Assembly (NCBI GenBank): GCA_037015955.1 | Contig: CP143548.1 | Location: 489,501-553,500, forward strand | Direction of reading: 5' to 3' | Length of the DNA stretch: 64,000 nt | Source: Lachnospiraceae bacterium JLR.KK008 | GTDB taxonomy: Bacteria; Bacillota; Clostridia; Lachnospirales; Lachnospiraceae | Shown: positions 11,548 to 20,742 of the stretch, one piece after another | How the letters are laid out: every line of letters starts with the position of its first letter | Numbering within the stretch: the first letter of the stretch is position 1 | The notes under the pieces: generated by a model | The model's input: only the letters and a program-made list of their open reading frames with translations | The model's database searches: none | Told to the model about the DNA's origin: nothing | Made by a program: the position numbers and the translations under genes

Positions 11548-13665
11548 TTGGCTGGAAGAGAATATCCATTAGAGAGAACCAGAAACATTGGTATTATGGC
11601 TCATATCGATGCGGGTAAGACAACTCTTACAGAGCGTATCCTGTACTATACGGGTGTAAATTACAAGATTGGTGATACCCATGAAGGTACTGCCACGATG
11701 GACTGGATGGAACAGGAGCAGGAAAGAGGAATCACGATCACATCAGCCGCTACCACATGCCACTGGACTCTGGAAGAAAATTGTAAACCGAAGCCGGGAG
11801 CTCCGGAACATCGTATCAATATCATTGATACGCCAGGCCACGTTGACTTTACGGTAGAAGTCGAGCGTTCACTCCGCGTATTGGATGGCGCAGTCGGTGT
11901 ATTTTGTGCCAAAGGCGGTGTAGAGCCTCAGTCTGAGAATGTATGGCGTCAGGCTGACACCTACAACGTACCGAGAATGGCGTTCATCAACAAGATGGAC
12001 ATTTTAGGCGCTAATTTTTATGGCGCAGTCGACCAGATCAAAACCAGATTGGGAAAAAATGCAGTTATACTTCAGCTTCCGATCGGTAAGGAAGACGATT
12101 TCAAGGGAATCATCGATCTGTTTGAAATGAAAGCCTACATCTATAATGACGATAAGGGCGACGACATTTCAATCACAGATATTCCGGATGATATGAAGGA
12201 CGAGGCAGAGCTGTATCGTTCAGAGCTTGTGGAAAAAATCTGTGAGTTAGACGATGACCTGATGATGGCTTATCTGGAAGGGGAAGAGCCTTCGGTAGAG
12301 GATTTGAAGGCGGTTCTGAGGAAAGGAACCTGCGAGTGTACCGCGATTCCGGTATGCTGTGGTTCTGCCTACAGAAACAAAGGCGTACAGAAACTTCTGG
12401 ATGCGATCCTGGAGTTTATGCCGGCACCGACAGATATTGCTGCTATTAAGGGAACCGATCTGGATGGCAATGAAGTGGAGAGACATTCCTCTGATGATGA
12501 ACCGTTCTCCGCGCTTGCATTCAAGATCATGGCAGACCCGTTCGTAGGAAAACTTGCATTTTTCCGTGTGTATTCCGGTACGATGAACTCCGGTTCCTAC
12601 GTACTGAATGCGACAAAAGATAAAAAAGAACGTGTGGGACGTATCCTGCAGATGCACGCAAACAAGAGGGCGGAGCTTGACAGAGTGTACGCCGGTGATA
12701 TTGCGGCAGCCGTAGGTTTTAAGTTTACGACGACAGGCGATACAATCTGTGACGATCAGCATCCGGTAATCCTGGAGTCGATGGAATTCCCGGAACCTGT
12801 TATCGAGCTTGCGATCGAGCCGAAGACAAAGGCAGGTCAGGGTAAGATGGGCGAAGCGCTTGCAAAATTGGCAGAAGAAGATCCCACATTCCGCGCACAT
12901 ACGAATGCGGAGACAGGTCAGACGATCATCGCCGGTATGGGAGAGCTGCATCTTGAAATCATTGTGGACAGACTTCTGCGTGAATTCAAGGTGGAGGCAA
13001 ACGTAGGTGCTCCTCAGGTTGCTTATAAAGAGGCGATCACAAAGGCAGTCGAAGTTGACAGCAAGTATGCGAAACAGTCCGGTGGACGTGGACAGTATGG
13101 ACATTGTAAAGTCAAATTCGAGCCGATGGATGCCAACGGAGAAGAACTGTTCAAGTTTGAATCCACTGTTGTCGGCGGCGCAATTCCAAAGGAATATATC
13201 CCGGCTGTCGGCGAAGGTATCGAAGAGGCGACAAAAGCGGGTATCCTGGGCGGTTTCCCTGTCGTAGGCGTACACGCGAACGTATATGACGGTTCCTATC
13301 ATGAAGTGGACTCTTCCGAGATGGCATTCCACATCGCCGGTTCACTGGCATTCAAAGAGGCAATGCAGAAAGCGGCTCCAGTGCTGCTTGAGCCGATCAT
13401 GAAAGTGGAAGTGACGATGCCGGAAGAATATATGGGAGATGTTATCGGTGACATCAACTCCCGCCGGGGACGTATCGAAGGCATGGATGACATCGGCGGC
13501 GGCAAGATGGTGAGAGCGTTTGTTCCTCTTGCCGAGATGTTCGGTTATTCTACGGACCTGCGTTCCAAGACACAGGGACGAGGAAACTACTCGATGTTCT
13601 TTGAAAAATATGAGCAGGTACCGAAGAACGTACAGGAAAAAGTACTGGCAGCAAAAGCGAAATAA
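11548..13665 (+). CDS. fusA: Elongation factor G
   Basis: 705-aa translocation GTPase. G1 motif [10 protein letters not shown]3 DTPGHVDF and G4 NKMD are present, followed by domains II-V. Translation begins at TTG 11548 with AAAGGAGG at 11532-11539, 14 bases after the rpsG stop. A separate promoter for tuf lies downstream of the stop codon. Confidence 0.98.
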   Translation: MAGREYPLERTRNIGIMAHIDAGKTTLTERILYYTGVNYKIGDTHEGTATMDWMEQEQERGITITSAATTCHWTLEENCKPKPGAPEHRINIIDTPGHVDFTVEVERSLRVLDGAVGVFCAKGGVEPQSENVWRQADTYNVPRMAFINKMDILGANFYGAVDQIKTRLGKNAVILQLPIGKEDDFKGIIDLFEMKAYIYNDDKGDDISITDIPDDMKDEAELYRSELVEKICELDDDLMMAYLEGEEPSVEDLKAVLRKGTCECTAIPVCCGSAYRNKGVQKLLDAILEFMPAPTDIAAIKGTDLDGNEVERHSSDDEPFSALAFKIMADPFVGKLAFFRVYSGTMNSGSYVLNATKDKKERVGRILQMHANKRAELDRVYAGDIAAAVGFKFTTTGDTICDDQHPVILESMEFPEPVIELAIEPKTKAGQGKMGEALAKLAEEDPTFRAHTNAETGQTIIAGMGELHLEIIVDRLLREFKVEANVGAPQVAYKEAITKAVEVDSKYAKQSGGRGQYGHCKVKFEPMDANGEELFKFESTVVGGAIPKEYIPAVGEGIEEATKAGILGGFPVVGVHANVYDGSYHEVDSSEMAFHIAGSLAFKEAMQKAAPVLLEPIMKVEVTMPEEYMGDVIGDINSRRGRIEGMDDIGGGKMVRAFVPLAEMFGYSTDLRSKTQGRGNYSMFFEKYEQVPKNVQEKVLAAKAK

Positions 13666-13668
13666 TAC

Positions 13669-13697
13669 TTGAAATATCCGGCTATCTTTACTATAAT
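13669..13697 (+). promoter_or_regulatory. Promoter of tuf
   Basis: TTGAAA at 13669-13674 and TATAAT at 13692-13697, 17-base spacer, in the fusA-tuf gap. Confidence 0.65.
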
Positions 13698-13772
13698 CAA
13701 AGGTAGTCGGGTAGAAATCTGAAACTTATTAGTCTTTTTTAAGAAAAGCAAAATCAAGGAGGAATATCAAAA

Positions 13773-14960
13773 ATGGCTAAAGCTAAATTTGAAAGAAACA
13801 AGCCACATTGTAACATTGGTACCATCGGACACGTTGACCATGGTAAAACAACTTTAACAGCCGCAATCACAAAAGTTTTGTCTGAAAGAGTTGCTGGTAA
13901 TACAGCTACAGATTTCGAGAACATTGATAAAGCTCCGGAAGAAAGAGAGCGTGGTATCACGATCTCCACAGCACACGTTGAGTATGAGACAGACAAGAGA
14001 CATTATGCACACGTTGACTGCCCGGGTCATGCTGACTATGTAAAGAACATGATCACTGGTGCTGCTCAGATGGATGGTGCAATCCTGGTAGTAGCTGCAA
14101 CTGACGGTGTGATGGCTCAGACAAAAGAGCACATTCTTCTTTCTCGTCAGGTAGGTGTACCTTATATTGTAGTATTCCTGAACAAATGCGATATGGTAGA
14201 TGATCCTGAGCTGATCGAGCTGGTTGAGATGGAAGTAACAGAGCAGCTTGAAGAGTATGGATTTACAGATTGCCCGATTATCAAGGGTTCTGCTCTGAAA
14301 GCACTTGAAGAGCCGACCGGCGAGTGGGGCGACAAGATCATGGAACTCATGAGCACAGTTGATGATTATATTCCGGATCCTCAGCGTGATACAGATAAGC
14401 CGTTCCTGATGCCTGTAGAGGATGTATTCTCTATCACAGGCCGTGGTACTGTTGCTACAGGTAGAGTAGAGCGTGGACAGCTTCACATGTCCGACGAAGT
14501 AGAGATCATCGGTATCAAGGAAGAGACACAGAAATCCGTTGTAACGGGTATCGAGATGTTCCGTAAACTGCTTGATGAGGCAGAGGCTGGTGATAACATC
14601 GGTGTACTTCTTCGTGGTATCCAGAGAACAGACATCGAAAGAGGTCAGGTTCTTGCAAAACCGGGTACTGTAACCTGCCATACAAAATTTACGGCACAGG
14701 TTTATGTTCTGACAAAAGACGAGGGTGGACGTCATACACCTTTCTTCAATAACTACAGACCGCAGTTCTACTTCAGAACAACAGACGTGACAGGCGTTTG
14801 TAACCTTCCGGAAGGCACAGAGATGTGTATGCCTGGCGACAACGTAGAGATGACCATCGAGCTGATCCATCCGATCGCTATGGAGCAGGGTCTTACGTTT
14901 GCTATCCGTGAGGGTGGTAGAACTGTTGGTTCAGGTAGGGTTGCTACAATCATCGAGTAA
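13773..14960 (+). CDS. tuf: Elongation factor Tu (3' end hosts an integration site)
   Basis: 395-aa EF-Tu, delivering aminoacyl-tRNA. G1 [12 protein letters not shown]3 DCPGHADY and G4 NKCD are intact and domains II-III are complete. Codon 378 onward coincides with the attL core (14904-14923). Because a second copy of the same 3' end lies at 41744-41801, the last ~13 codons here are probably supplied by the integrated element. The tail uses an AGG arginine codon where the other copy uses CGT, and it still ends in [12 protein letters not shown]. The protein is therefore unaffected by the insertion. Confidence 0.97.
   Translation: MAKAKFERNKPHCNIGTIGHVDHGKTTLTAAITKVLSERVAGNTATDFENIDKAPEERERGITISTAHVEYETDKRHYAHVDCPGHADYVKNMITGAAQMDGAILVVAATDGVMAQTKEHILLSRQVGVPYIVVFLNKCDMVDDPELIELVEMEVTEQLEEYGFTDCPIIKGSALKALEEPTGEWGDKIMELMSTVDDYIPDPQRDTDKPFLMPVEDVFSITGRGTVATGRVERGQLHMSDEVEIIGIKEETQKSVVTGIEMFRKLLDEAEAGDNIGVLLRGIQRTDIERGQVLAKPGTVTCHTKFTAQVYVLTKDEGGRHTPFFNNYRPQFYFRTTDVTGVCNLPEGTEMCMPGDNVEMTIELIHPIAMEQGLTFAIREGGRTVGSGRVATIIE
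14904..14923 (+). repeat. attL core of tuf-integrated element
   Basis: 20-bp core atccgtgagggtggtagaac inside the tuf 3' end, identical to 41744-41763. After one mismatch a further 12 bases (gttggttcaggt) match; beyond that the two copies differ at synonymous positions but encode the same peptide up to the stop. Confidence 0.85.
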
Positions 14961-14982
14961 TTGTAATATATTCAGTAAAATC

Positions 14983-15016
14983 AAGGCTTTCGGGGATTTC
15001 TCCGAAAGCCTTTTTA
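14983..15016 (+). terminator. Terminator downstream of tuf
   Basis: AAGGCTTTCGG ... CCGAAAGCCTTTTT stem and T run. It lies inside the element, so the element appears to supply both the last tuf codons and a terminator. Confidence 0.85.
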
Positions 15017-15023
15017 TGTGAAA

Positions 15024-15062
15024 AGCCACTTTAGAGAACTAAAGTGGCTACATAATGGCTAC
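15024..15062 (+). repeat. Left-end inverted repeat and integrase arm-like repeats
   Basis: Inverted repeat agccactttag/ctaaagtggct at 15024-15049, overlapping tggctacataatggctac at 15045-15062, in which TGGCTAC recurs with an 11-base period. The latter matches 41626-41643 at 17 of 18 bases and in the same orientation, as expected for arm-type sites of a Tn916-like integrase. Confidence 0.65.
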
Positions 15063-15087
15063 GATATTTTATTCCTGCGTTGTTTTT

Positions 15088-15552
15088 CTACCTTATATCT
15101 TTCAGATCAGCGGCTCTTTCTGGAGAGGTATGATTTTTCTTCAGCATTTTTGCATATTCAAACAGATCACGTCTGGTTATATCGTCCAGTACATATAAAT
15201 CTGCAATCAATTCATCTACCATAGGCAGTTCTGTGTAATCAAATTTTTTCAATATGCGGGCGGTACGATCTGATATATAGGCGTTCTTATGGCTGTTAAT
15301 ATTCCACTTTTCATTGTCAGATGGAAGTGCCGGTAAGGTTTCGATATCGTCATAGGGATTATCTTTACAGATAGAACTAATGGGGATATCCAATATATTA
15401 GAAATTCTAAGTGCGGTGTCAAAACGGATAGCAGTGTCCCGCTGGATAATCGAATAAAGTGTTGTCGGTGCTATCTTTGCTTTTAACGCAAGCTCTTTTA
15501 CTGTCATGCCCTTGCTGTCCAAAATATCTTTTAGATTTTGACCATAACCCAT
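15088..15552 (-). CDS. XRE-family repressor of the element
   Basis: 154-aa protein with an N-terminal Cro/CI helix-turn-helix (residues ~5-62: LKDILDSKGMTVKELALKAKIAPTTLYSII). The C-terminal ~90 residues are unlike known peptidase or oligomerisation domains I can name. It is encoded divergently from the excisionase/integrase unit, as are repressors of many integrative elements. A role in silencing the int promoter at 16228 is inferred. Confidence 0.8.
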   Translation of the reverse strand: MGYGQNLKDILDSKGMTVKELALKAKIAPTTLYSIIQRDTAIRFDTALRISNILDIPISSICKDNPYDDIETLPALPSDNEKWNINSHKNAYISDRTARILKKFDYTELPMVDELIADLYVLDDITRRDLFEYAKMLKKNHTSPERAADLKDIR

Positions 15553-15700
15553 GTAATTACATTCCTTTCTGTTAAATGTTTTTTATTTAATTTTTATAAA
15601 TGTGTTCTTACAATAAACTGGAGGTTTTTGAATTCACTTTTTGTGATTATGTTTCTTTTCAACACTTTTACGCAGTTTTTCAATCTTTTGTTATATTCAC

Positions 15701-16126
15701 TTAATCCTTATAGTAACTTAGCATATGTTCATAAATGTTTCTGGTTTGTTTTTCGTCTCCCCATGATAAAGGGTCATCGGCATAGCATAGAGTCCAAAAT
15801 GGTTCTATGTCCTGAATATTTCCGGGAAGACTTTCCCATAAGCTATACATTCGATTTGCAAAATATTCAATATCCGAGCAGTTTGCATAAATCGTCTCTA
15901 ATTTGCTCATTAAAATTCTGCCAAACCGTTCAAGGTCAAGCTTTTTGTAATCAATATGTGTCCTTATATAAATAAAAGCTTTTTTAATGTCTGTTTCCCA
16001 TTCCAAATAAAGAAAATCATCGTTTTCGGGGTTGTTGAGAAATAATTCATCAAGCCGTTTATTGTAGTCGGTTTCTGTTACTAATTCCTCATAAAGCAAA
16101 ATAGCATATACTAACAATTCCTCCAT
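15701..16126 (-). CDS. Hypothetical protein, 141 aa
   Basis: Acidic, aromatic-rich protein (MEELLVYAILLYEELVTETDYNKRL...) without signal peptide or membrane segment, predicted largely helical. I do not recognise the family. It is transcribed toward the XRE repressor with a 148-base AT-rich gap between them. Position between repressor and excisionase suggests a control or accessory role for the element, but this is only context. Confidence 0.6.
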   Translation of the reverse strand: MEELLVYAILLYEELVTETDYNKRLDELFLNNPENDDFLYLEWETDIKKAFIYIRTHIDYKKLDLERFGRILMSKLETIYANCSDIEYFANRMYSLWESLPGNIQDIEPFWTLCYADDPLSWGDEKQTRNIYEHMLSYYKD

Positions 16127-16227
16127 GATAATGCCCCCAATTCCTAATCTGTCTTATAAACAGTATTATACCATCGCACAATGTATTATGCAATTCGTAA
16201 ATATCAAAAAATAATTTTAAAATAGTA

Positions 16228-16272
16228 TTGACAAAATAAACAACAAGTAATAATATTAGATTAATCCTAATA
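16228..16272 (+). promoter_or_regulatory. Promoter and possible operator of xis-int
   Basis: TTGACA at 16228-16233 and TAATAT at 16251-16256 with a 17-base spacer. ATTAG...CTAAT (16256-16272) is a small inverted repeat covering the start region and could be bound by the divergent XRE repressor (inference). Confidence 0.6.
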
Positions 16273-16317
16273 CGAAATGCGTAATTAGAGAAAATATAAT
16301 GCGAAAGGAGAATTGAT

Positions 16318-16512
16318 ATGGAAAAGACAAACTATATGATGACTGTTGATGATGTCGCTCAGGAGTTGGGCGTGTCAAAACAGAAAGGGTATCGCATTAT
16401 CCGTCAGCTTAACGAAGAGTTGGCGGCTGCCGGATATATGACGGTACAGGCAAAAGTACCCCGTACATATTGGAGTGAAAGATTTTACTTCGGCAAAAGA
16501 AATATCGGATAA
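16318..16512 (+). CDS. Small HTH protein, excisionase-like
   Basis: 64-aa protein with a winged/MerR-like helix-turn-helix (MTVDDVAQELGVSKQKGYRIIRQLNEEL). Small HTH proteins immediately upstream of Tn916-type integrases usually act as directionality factors (Xis) or regulators. Ribosome site AAAGGAG sits 7 bases before ATG. Its stop lies 20 bases before the integrase start, so the pair is probably co-transcribed. Confidence 0.7.
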   Translation: MEKTNYMMTVDDVAQELGVSKQKGYRIIRQLNEELAAAGYMTVQAKVPRTYWSERFYFGKRNIG

Positions 16513-16531
16513 AGAAGGGAGTGATTATAGA

Positions 16532-17635
16532 ATGGCAGTATCCAAAGATACGGAAAAAGGCACATGGACTTCACAGATATGGGTGGAGGACTGGCAGGGT
16601 AAGAAAAAGCATAAGAAGAAACGGGGATTTGTGAGTAAAAAAGAAGCCTTGGAATGGGAGCGCAATACGCTTTTGGCATCAAAAACGGATATGAACATGA
16701 AGCTGGTGGATTTTGTAGAGGTATATTTCAGGGATAAAGAAGGCGAATTGAAGCAGCGCACGATTCGGAATAAGCGTTATATGATTGAACATCACATTAT
16801 TCCTCTGTTGGGTAATAAGGCTATGGATGGCATTACACCAGCGGATATTATTCAGTGGCAGAATGAGATCCGATCCAAAGGATTTAAGGAAACCTATCAG
16901 CGCATGCTTCAAAATCAGATGACGGCACTATTTACCCACGCCACAAAGATTTACAACTTAAAAGATAATCCTTGCACGAAAGTAAAGCGCATGGGCAGGG
17001 CAGATGCAGATAAAAAGCAGTTGCAATTCTGGACGTTAGACGAATTTAATTGTTTTATCGAAACTTTTGATTTGGGGAGTAAGTATCACGTTTTGTTTGA
17101 TCTGCTGTTTTACAGCGGATGCAGGATTGGTGAAGCCCTAGCGCTCACTGCATCGGACATTAACACGGTAAACAGGAGGATATCTATTACTAAGACATAT
17201 TTCCGGCATAAGGGAAAAGACGAGATTACGGAACCTAAAACAAGGGAATCTGTGCGGACGGTAATCATTCCTGAATTTCTGGCGGAAGAACTGAAAACAT
17301 ATATGGCGTCTATGTATAAGCTGCCCGCAGATGAAAGGATTTTTGCAGTTGTGCCGGAGGCAGTACAGCATGTGATGAAACGCCATGTGGATAAAGCGGG
17401 AGTCAAATATATCCGTGTCCATGACCTAAGACATTCAAGCTGTGCCTATCTCATACATCTTGGTGTTCAGCCTATGATTATTAAGGAACGTCTTGGACAT
17501 AAAGATATTCGTATCACATTGAATACTTATGGGCATTTATATCCGTCAGAGCAGGAAAAGGTAGCGGATATGCTGGACAAGATGGCAGAAATAAAAGAAA
17601 ATGCCCCTGCTGGTAACAAGGGCATTTCGGAGTAA
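16532..17635 (+). CDS. int: Tyrosine site-specific integrase (Tn916 type)
   Basis: 367-aa recombinase. The N-terminal arm-binding AP2-like domain (WTSQIWVEDWQGKKKHKKKRGF) is followed by a SAM-like core-binding domain (~60-150) and the catalytic domain. Catalytic residues Arg198 (SGCRIGEAL), His297-x-x-Arg300 (HDLRHSS), His323 (LGHKD) and Tyr333 (NTYGHLYP) are all present, so it looks active. The start at 16532 follows AAGGGAGTG; an earlier in-frame ATG overlaps the upstream gene. It most likely cuts the tuf 3'-end core. Confidence 0.93.
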   Translation: MAVSKDTEKGTWTSQIWVEDWQGKKKHKKKRGFVSKKEALEWERNTLLASKTDMNMKLVDFVEVYFRDKEGELKQRTIRNKRYMIEHHIIPLLGNKAMDGITPADIIQWQNEIRSKGFKETYQRMLQNQMTALFTHATKIYNLKDNPCTKVKRMGRADADKKQLQFWTLDEFNCFIETFDLGSKYHVLFDLLFYSGCRIGEALALTASDINTVNRRISITKTYFRHKGKDEITEPKTRESVRTVIIPEFLAEELKTYMASMYKLPADERIFAVVPEAVQHVMKRHVDKAGVKYIRVHDLRHSSCAYLIHLGVQPMIIKERLGHKDIRITLNTYGHLYPSEQEKVADMLDKMAEIKENAPAGNKGISE

Positions 17636-17641
17636 GCAAAG

Positions 17642-17693
17642 AAGAGCCTTACTATACTCAGATTGCAAATTCAGTATAACAAAGGCTCTCTTT
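17642..17693 (+). terminator. Terminator-like hairpin after int
   Basis: Long imperfect inverted repeat, GAGCCTT...AAGGCTC outer arms with TATACT.../...AGTATA inner arms, ending in CTCTTTG. It separates int from the replication module. Confidence 0.6.
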
Positions 17694-17727
17694 GAAGTAA
17701 ATATCAAATTGCGAAAAGAGGGAAAGG

Positions 17728-18756
17728 ATGGGATATAAAAAGGCATTTCGGTATTCAACGGGAAATCCTATTGTGGATGAAGTTGGAACCATGAATTTTA
17801 CAGGAAATGTAATTCCTATGGTGTGGTTTAAGACAATCAGATACCCGAATGGTGCGCCACATAATAATGCGATTCATATTTTAGCAGATATCGTATATTG
17901 GTATCGACCAAAAGAAGAACGGGATGAGGAAAGCGGACAGTTAATCGGCATGAAAAAGAAATTCCGTGATGATTACTTACAGCGCAGCTATGACCAAATG
18001 GCAGAAACTTTTGGATTATCAAAGAAACAGGCGACAGAGGCAGTAAAGGCTCTTGAAAACATGGGTATTATTAAACGCATTTTCAGGACAATCCAAGTAA
18101 GAGGGCAGATTTTGAATAATGTTCTGTTTATCAAATTGGTTCCCAAGAGGCTATATGAAGTAACATTTCCAGAAGAGATTGAGGAAAATACCCTCTCCCC
18201 GCCAAAGGAGATACCTTTATCCGTAGAAGGAGGGAGGGGCATCCCTGAAAAGAGGGAGGGTACTACTTCAAAGGCGGCAGGTCTCTCCCTGAAAGGGGAG
18301 ACTAATACAAAGAATACCATAGAGATTACTAATAAAGATTATCTATCCATCAATCAGGGAGAAGCAGACACGGATCAGATGGATGCGATAGAGATTTATA
18401 CGCAGATTGTGAAAGAAAATATAGATTATGAGATTCTGAAAGCGGATATGAAATATCAGTATGAATTGCTGGACGAGCTGGTAGAAATCATCGTAGATGT
18501 GGTGGCAGTCCAAAGAAAAAGTATTCGTATCGGCGGTGCAGAGTATCCGTATGGATTAGTCAAGGGAAAATTTCTAAAGCTGGATTCGGGACATATTCGC
18601 TATGTTTTGGACAGCATGGAAAAGACCACAACCCATATAGCGAATATTAAGGCGTATCTACTGACAGCGCTTTATAATGCACCAAACACAATCAGTAATT
18701 ATTACAGTGCAGAAGTAAATTATTATGAATACGGGAATGGCAGAAACGAAGTATAG
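17728..18756 (+). CDS. Plasmid-type replication initiator (RepA_N/DUF6017-like)
   Basis: 342-aa protein. The N-terminal half (FTGNVIPMVWFKTIRYPNG..., AIHILADIVYWYRP, MAETFGLSKKQATEAVKALENMGIIKR) is a winged-helix replication-initiator region. The C-terminal ~110 residues (DYEILKADMKYQYELLDELVEIIVDVV...) resemble the DUF6017 domain found in Firmicutes element replication proteins. A linker rich in Pro/Gly lies between. Its presence with ParM/ParR-like genes suggests autonomous replication of the excised circle. Confidence 0.8.
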   Translation: MGYKKAFRYSTGNPIVDEVGTMNFTGNVIPMVWFKTIRYPNGAPHNNAIHILADIVYWYRPKEERDEESGQLIGMKKKFRDDYLQRSYDQMAETFGLSKKQATEAVKALENMGIIKRIFRTIQVRGQILNNVLFIKLVPKRLYEVTFPEEIEENTLSPPKEIPLSVEGGRGIPEKREGTTSKAAGLSLKGETNTKNTIEITNKDYLSINQGEADTDQMDAIEIYTQIVKENIDYEILKADMKYQYELLDELVEIIVDVVAVQRKSIRIGGAEYPYGLVKGKFLKLDSGHIRYVLDSMEKTTTHIANIKAYLLTALYNAPNTISNYYSAEVNYYEYGNGRNEV

Positions 18757-18809
18757 TCAGCAATACCGTATTTCGACCGGAAATATCATAAAGACTGGAG
18801 GAATGTATT

Positions 18810-19742
18810 ATGCAGGAATTATATTATAACGGGAAATTGATTTTAGGCGTGGATCATGGATATGGCAACATGAAAACGGCACACAGAATTTTTGCCGCCA
18901 GCGTTGAAAAAGAGGTGCAGCTGGGAGCGACAGCGTTAGAATACAAAGGAAAAGAATACGGAATTGGCGGCGGTCATAAGGAGTTTCATGTACAGAAAAT
19001 CCATGACGGGGATTATTGGATATTAACGTTTGCGGCTGTTGCGGAAGAACTCAAATTCAGAGGAAAGAATGAGGCAGTTATCCATTTAGCCGCAGGAGTG
19101 CCATTATTCTGGGTAAAGGAGCAGAAAGAAAGTTTTCGGGAATATCTGCTGTGTGAGAAGGATGTACGCTTCAAATATAACGGAGAATCCTATCATGTGG
19201 TTATTGCGGATGCTTCCATTCATCCACAGGGATATGCCGCATTTATCAATTATGATGGAGATATCAGAGGGAATACCGTGCTGGCGGATATCGGCAATGG
19301 AACGATGAATGTGGCATTTATGCAGAATGGAAAGCCTTTAGCGGGCAAAATCTTTACAGAGCAGTTTGGCGTGTACCAGTGTATGAAAAAGGCAAGAAAC
19401 GAGGTTATGCGAAACTGCCAGTGCGAGGTTCCGGATCATATTATTGAGGAAGTATTCCTCAAAGGAACTGCTGATATTCCTGAACGGTACATACAGGCGG
19501 TTTCAGAAGTGGCAAAGGATTATGTAATGCGGGTATTCAGTAAGCTTCGGGAGTATGGCTATAATCCCGATCTGATGAAGCTGTATGTAATAGGCGGCGG
19601 TGGCTGTTTGATAAAGAATTTTGCAGAATATGATGCGGACAGAGTAGTGATTATTCAGGATATCTGTGCAACGGCAAAGGGGTATGAGGTATTGGCATTA
19701 CAGACCTTGAAACGGACACAGAGCAGAGGAAAGGCATCATGA
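18810..19742 (+). CDS. ParM/StbA-family actin-like partition ATPase
   Basis: 310-aa actin-fold protein. Phosphate-1 loop LGVDHGYGNMKTA, phosphate-2 loop ADIGNGTMNVAF and adenosine loop LYVIGGGGCLIKNF are in the expected order. Relatives polymerise to push plasmid copies apart. The stop overlaps the start of the next gene (ATGA), a typical parM-adaptor arrangement. Such proteins also occur on integrative elements that replicate after excision. Confidence 0.85.
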   Translation: MQELYYNGKLILGVDHGYGNMKTAHRIFAASVEKEVQLGATALEYKGKEYGIGGGHKEFHVQKIHDGDYWILTFAAVAEELKFRGKNEAVIHLAAGVPLFWVKEQKESFREYLLCEKDVRFKYNGESYHVVIADASIHPQGYAAFINYDGDIRGNTVLADIGNGTMNVAFMQNGKPLAGKIFTEQFGVYQCMKKARNEVMRNCQCEVPDHIIEEVFLKGTADIPERYIQAVSEVAKDYVMRVFSKLREYGYNPDLMKLYVIGGGGCLIKNFAEYDADRVVIIQDICATAKGYEVLALQTLKRTQSRGKAS

Positions 19743-20071
19743 TAAAAAATATCAATATCCGCTTCAATCTCGATAAAGAGGAACATAGGAAAGCATGGGA
19801 TTATATGCAGACAATGGACAAGTCGGTGGAGAAGACTTATTCAAAAGTCATAATCAAGTCGCTTGTCCGCTACTTTGAAAATGCGAATGCAGAGAATAAA
19901 GCGGAGATATCTGAAAACTATTGGGAGCGTTTCAGAAGCGAGATGGAGAATCTGCTACGAGGGCAAACTGCATTGCCTATGGTAGAAATGGAGAAATTGG
20001 CAGAAAAAGAGGACAATCATCTGCCAAAAATCAGTGAAGATGTGTTAGATGTACTGGAGGATTTGTTTTGA
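19739..20071 (+). CDS. ParR-like adaptor, hypothetical
   Basis: 110-aa charged protein beginning with a ribbon-helix-helix-like segment (NINIRFNLDKEEHRKAWDYMQTM...YSKVIIKSLVRYF) and ending in an acidic tail. It overlaps the ParM-like gene by four bases. By position and architecture it is probably the DNA-binding adaptor of the partition pair; sequence alone does not prove this. Confidence 0.65.
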   Translation: MIKNINIRFNLDKEEHRKAWDYMQTMDKSVEKTYSKVIIKSLVRYFENANAENKAEISENYWERFRSEMENLLRGQTALPMVEMEKLAEKEDNHLPKISEDVLDVLEDLF

Positions 20072-20118
20072 GGAAAAAATAGCAGAAATAAGAGCAGTTT
20101 TAGCAGACGGGGCAATAA

Positions 20119-20318
<200 letters not shown>

Positions 20319-20400
20319 AAATGCATATAGAACAGAGTGTAGAGCAAGAAAACAGTAACATCAATATTTTAGACAATCTATGAAACAATGGAGGTTGAGA

Positions 20401-20742
20401 ATGGAAAAACGAAATCGAAAAAATCAGCTTATTTTACGCCTGAGTGATGATGAGAAGTATATTTTAGATGCCAAATGTAAAAATGCAGAATACAAGAATA
20501 GAAATGATTATCTTCGGCATTTGATCTTGTACGGATATACTTATTTTGTAGATTACTCGGAACTGCATGACTACAATGTCAATCTAAGCAGAATCAGCAA
20601 AAGCCTGAATCAGATAGCGACAAGGATAAGTTCTACGGGTAACACTTATCAGGATGATATTGAAGAAGTTAAGGAGCTGATGAAACAGGTATGGTGTACA
20701 CACGAATCCATGCTGTCAAAGCAACCGTACAGAAAGCATTAA
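20401..20742 (+). CDS. mobC: MobC-like relaxosome accessory protein
   Basis: 113-aa protein, ribbon-helix-helix N-terminus (RKNQLILRLSDDEKYILDAKC) and a MobC-like C-terminus (LSRISKSLNQIATRISSTGNTYQDDIEEVKELM). The start at 20401 follows GGAGGT at 20389-20394. It overlaps the relaxase start by 52 bases in another frame, so translation is probably coupled. It would bind oriT and assist the relaxase. Confidence 0.85.
   Translation: MEKRNRKNQLILRLSDDEKYILDAKCKNAEYKNRNDYLRHLILYGYTYFVDYSELHDYNVNLSRISKSLNQIATRISSTGNTYQDDIEEVKELMKQVWCTHESMLSKQPYRKH

Noticed and set aside
12247-13332. 361-aa minus-strand open frame inside fusA
   Set aside because: Antisense shadow of fusA; composition is Cys/His/Arg-rich as expected for such shadows.
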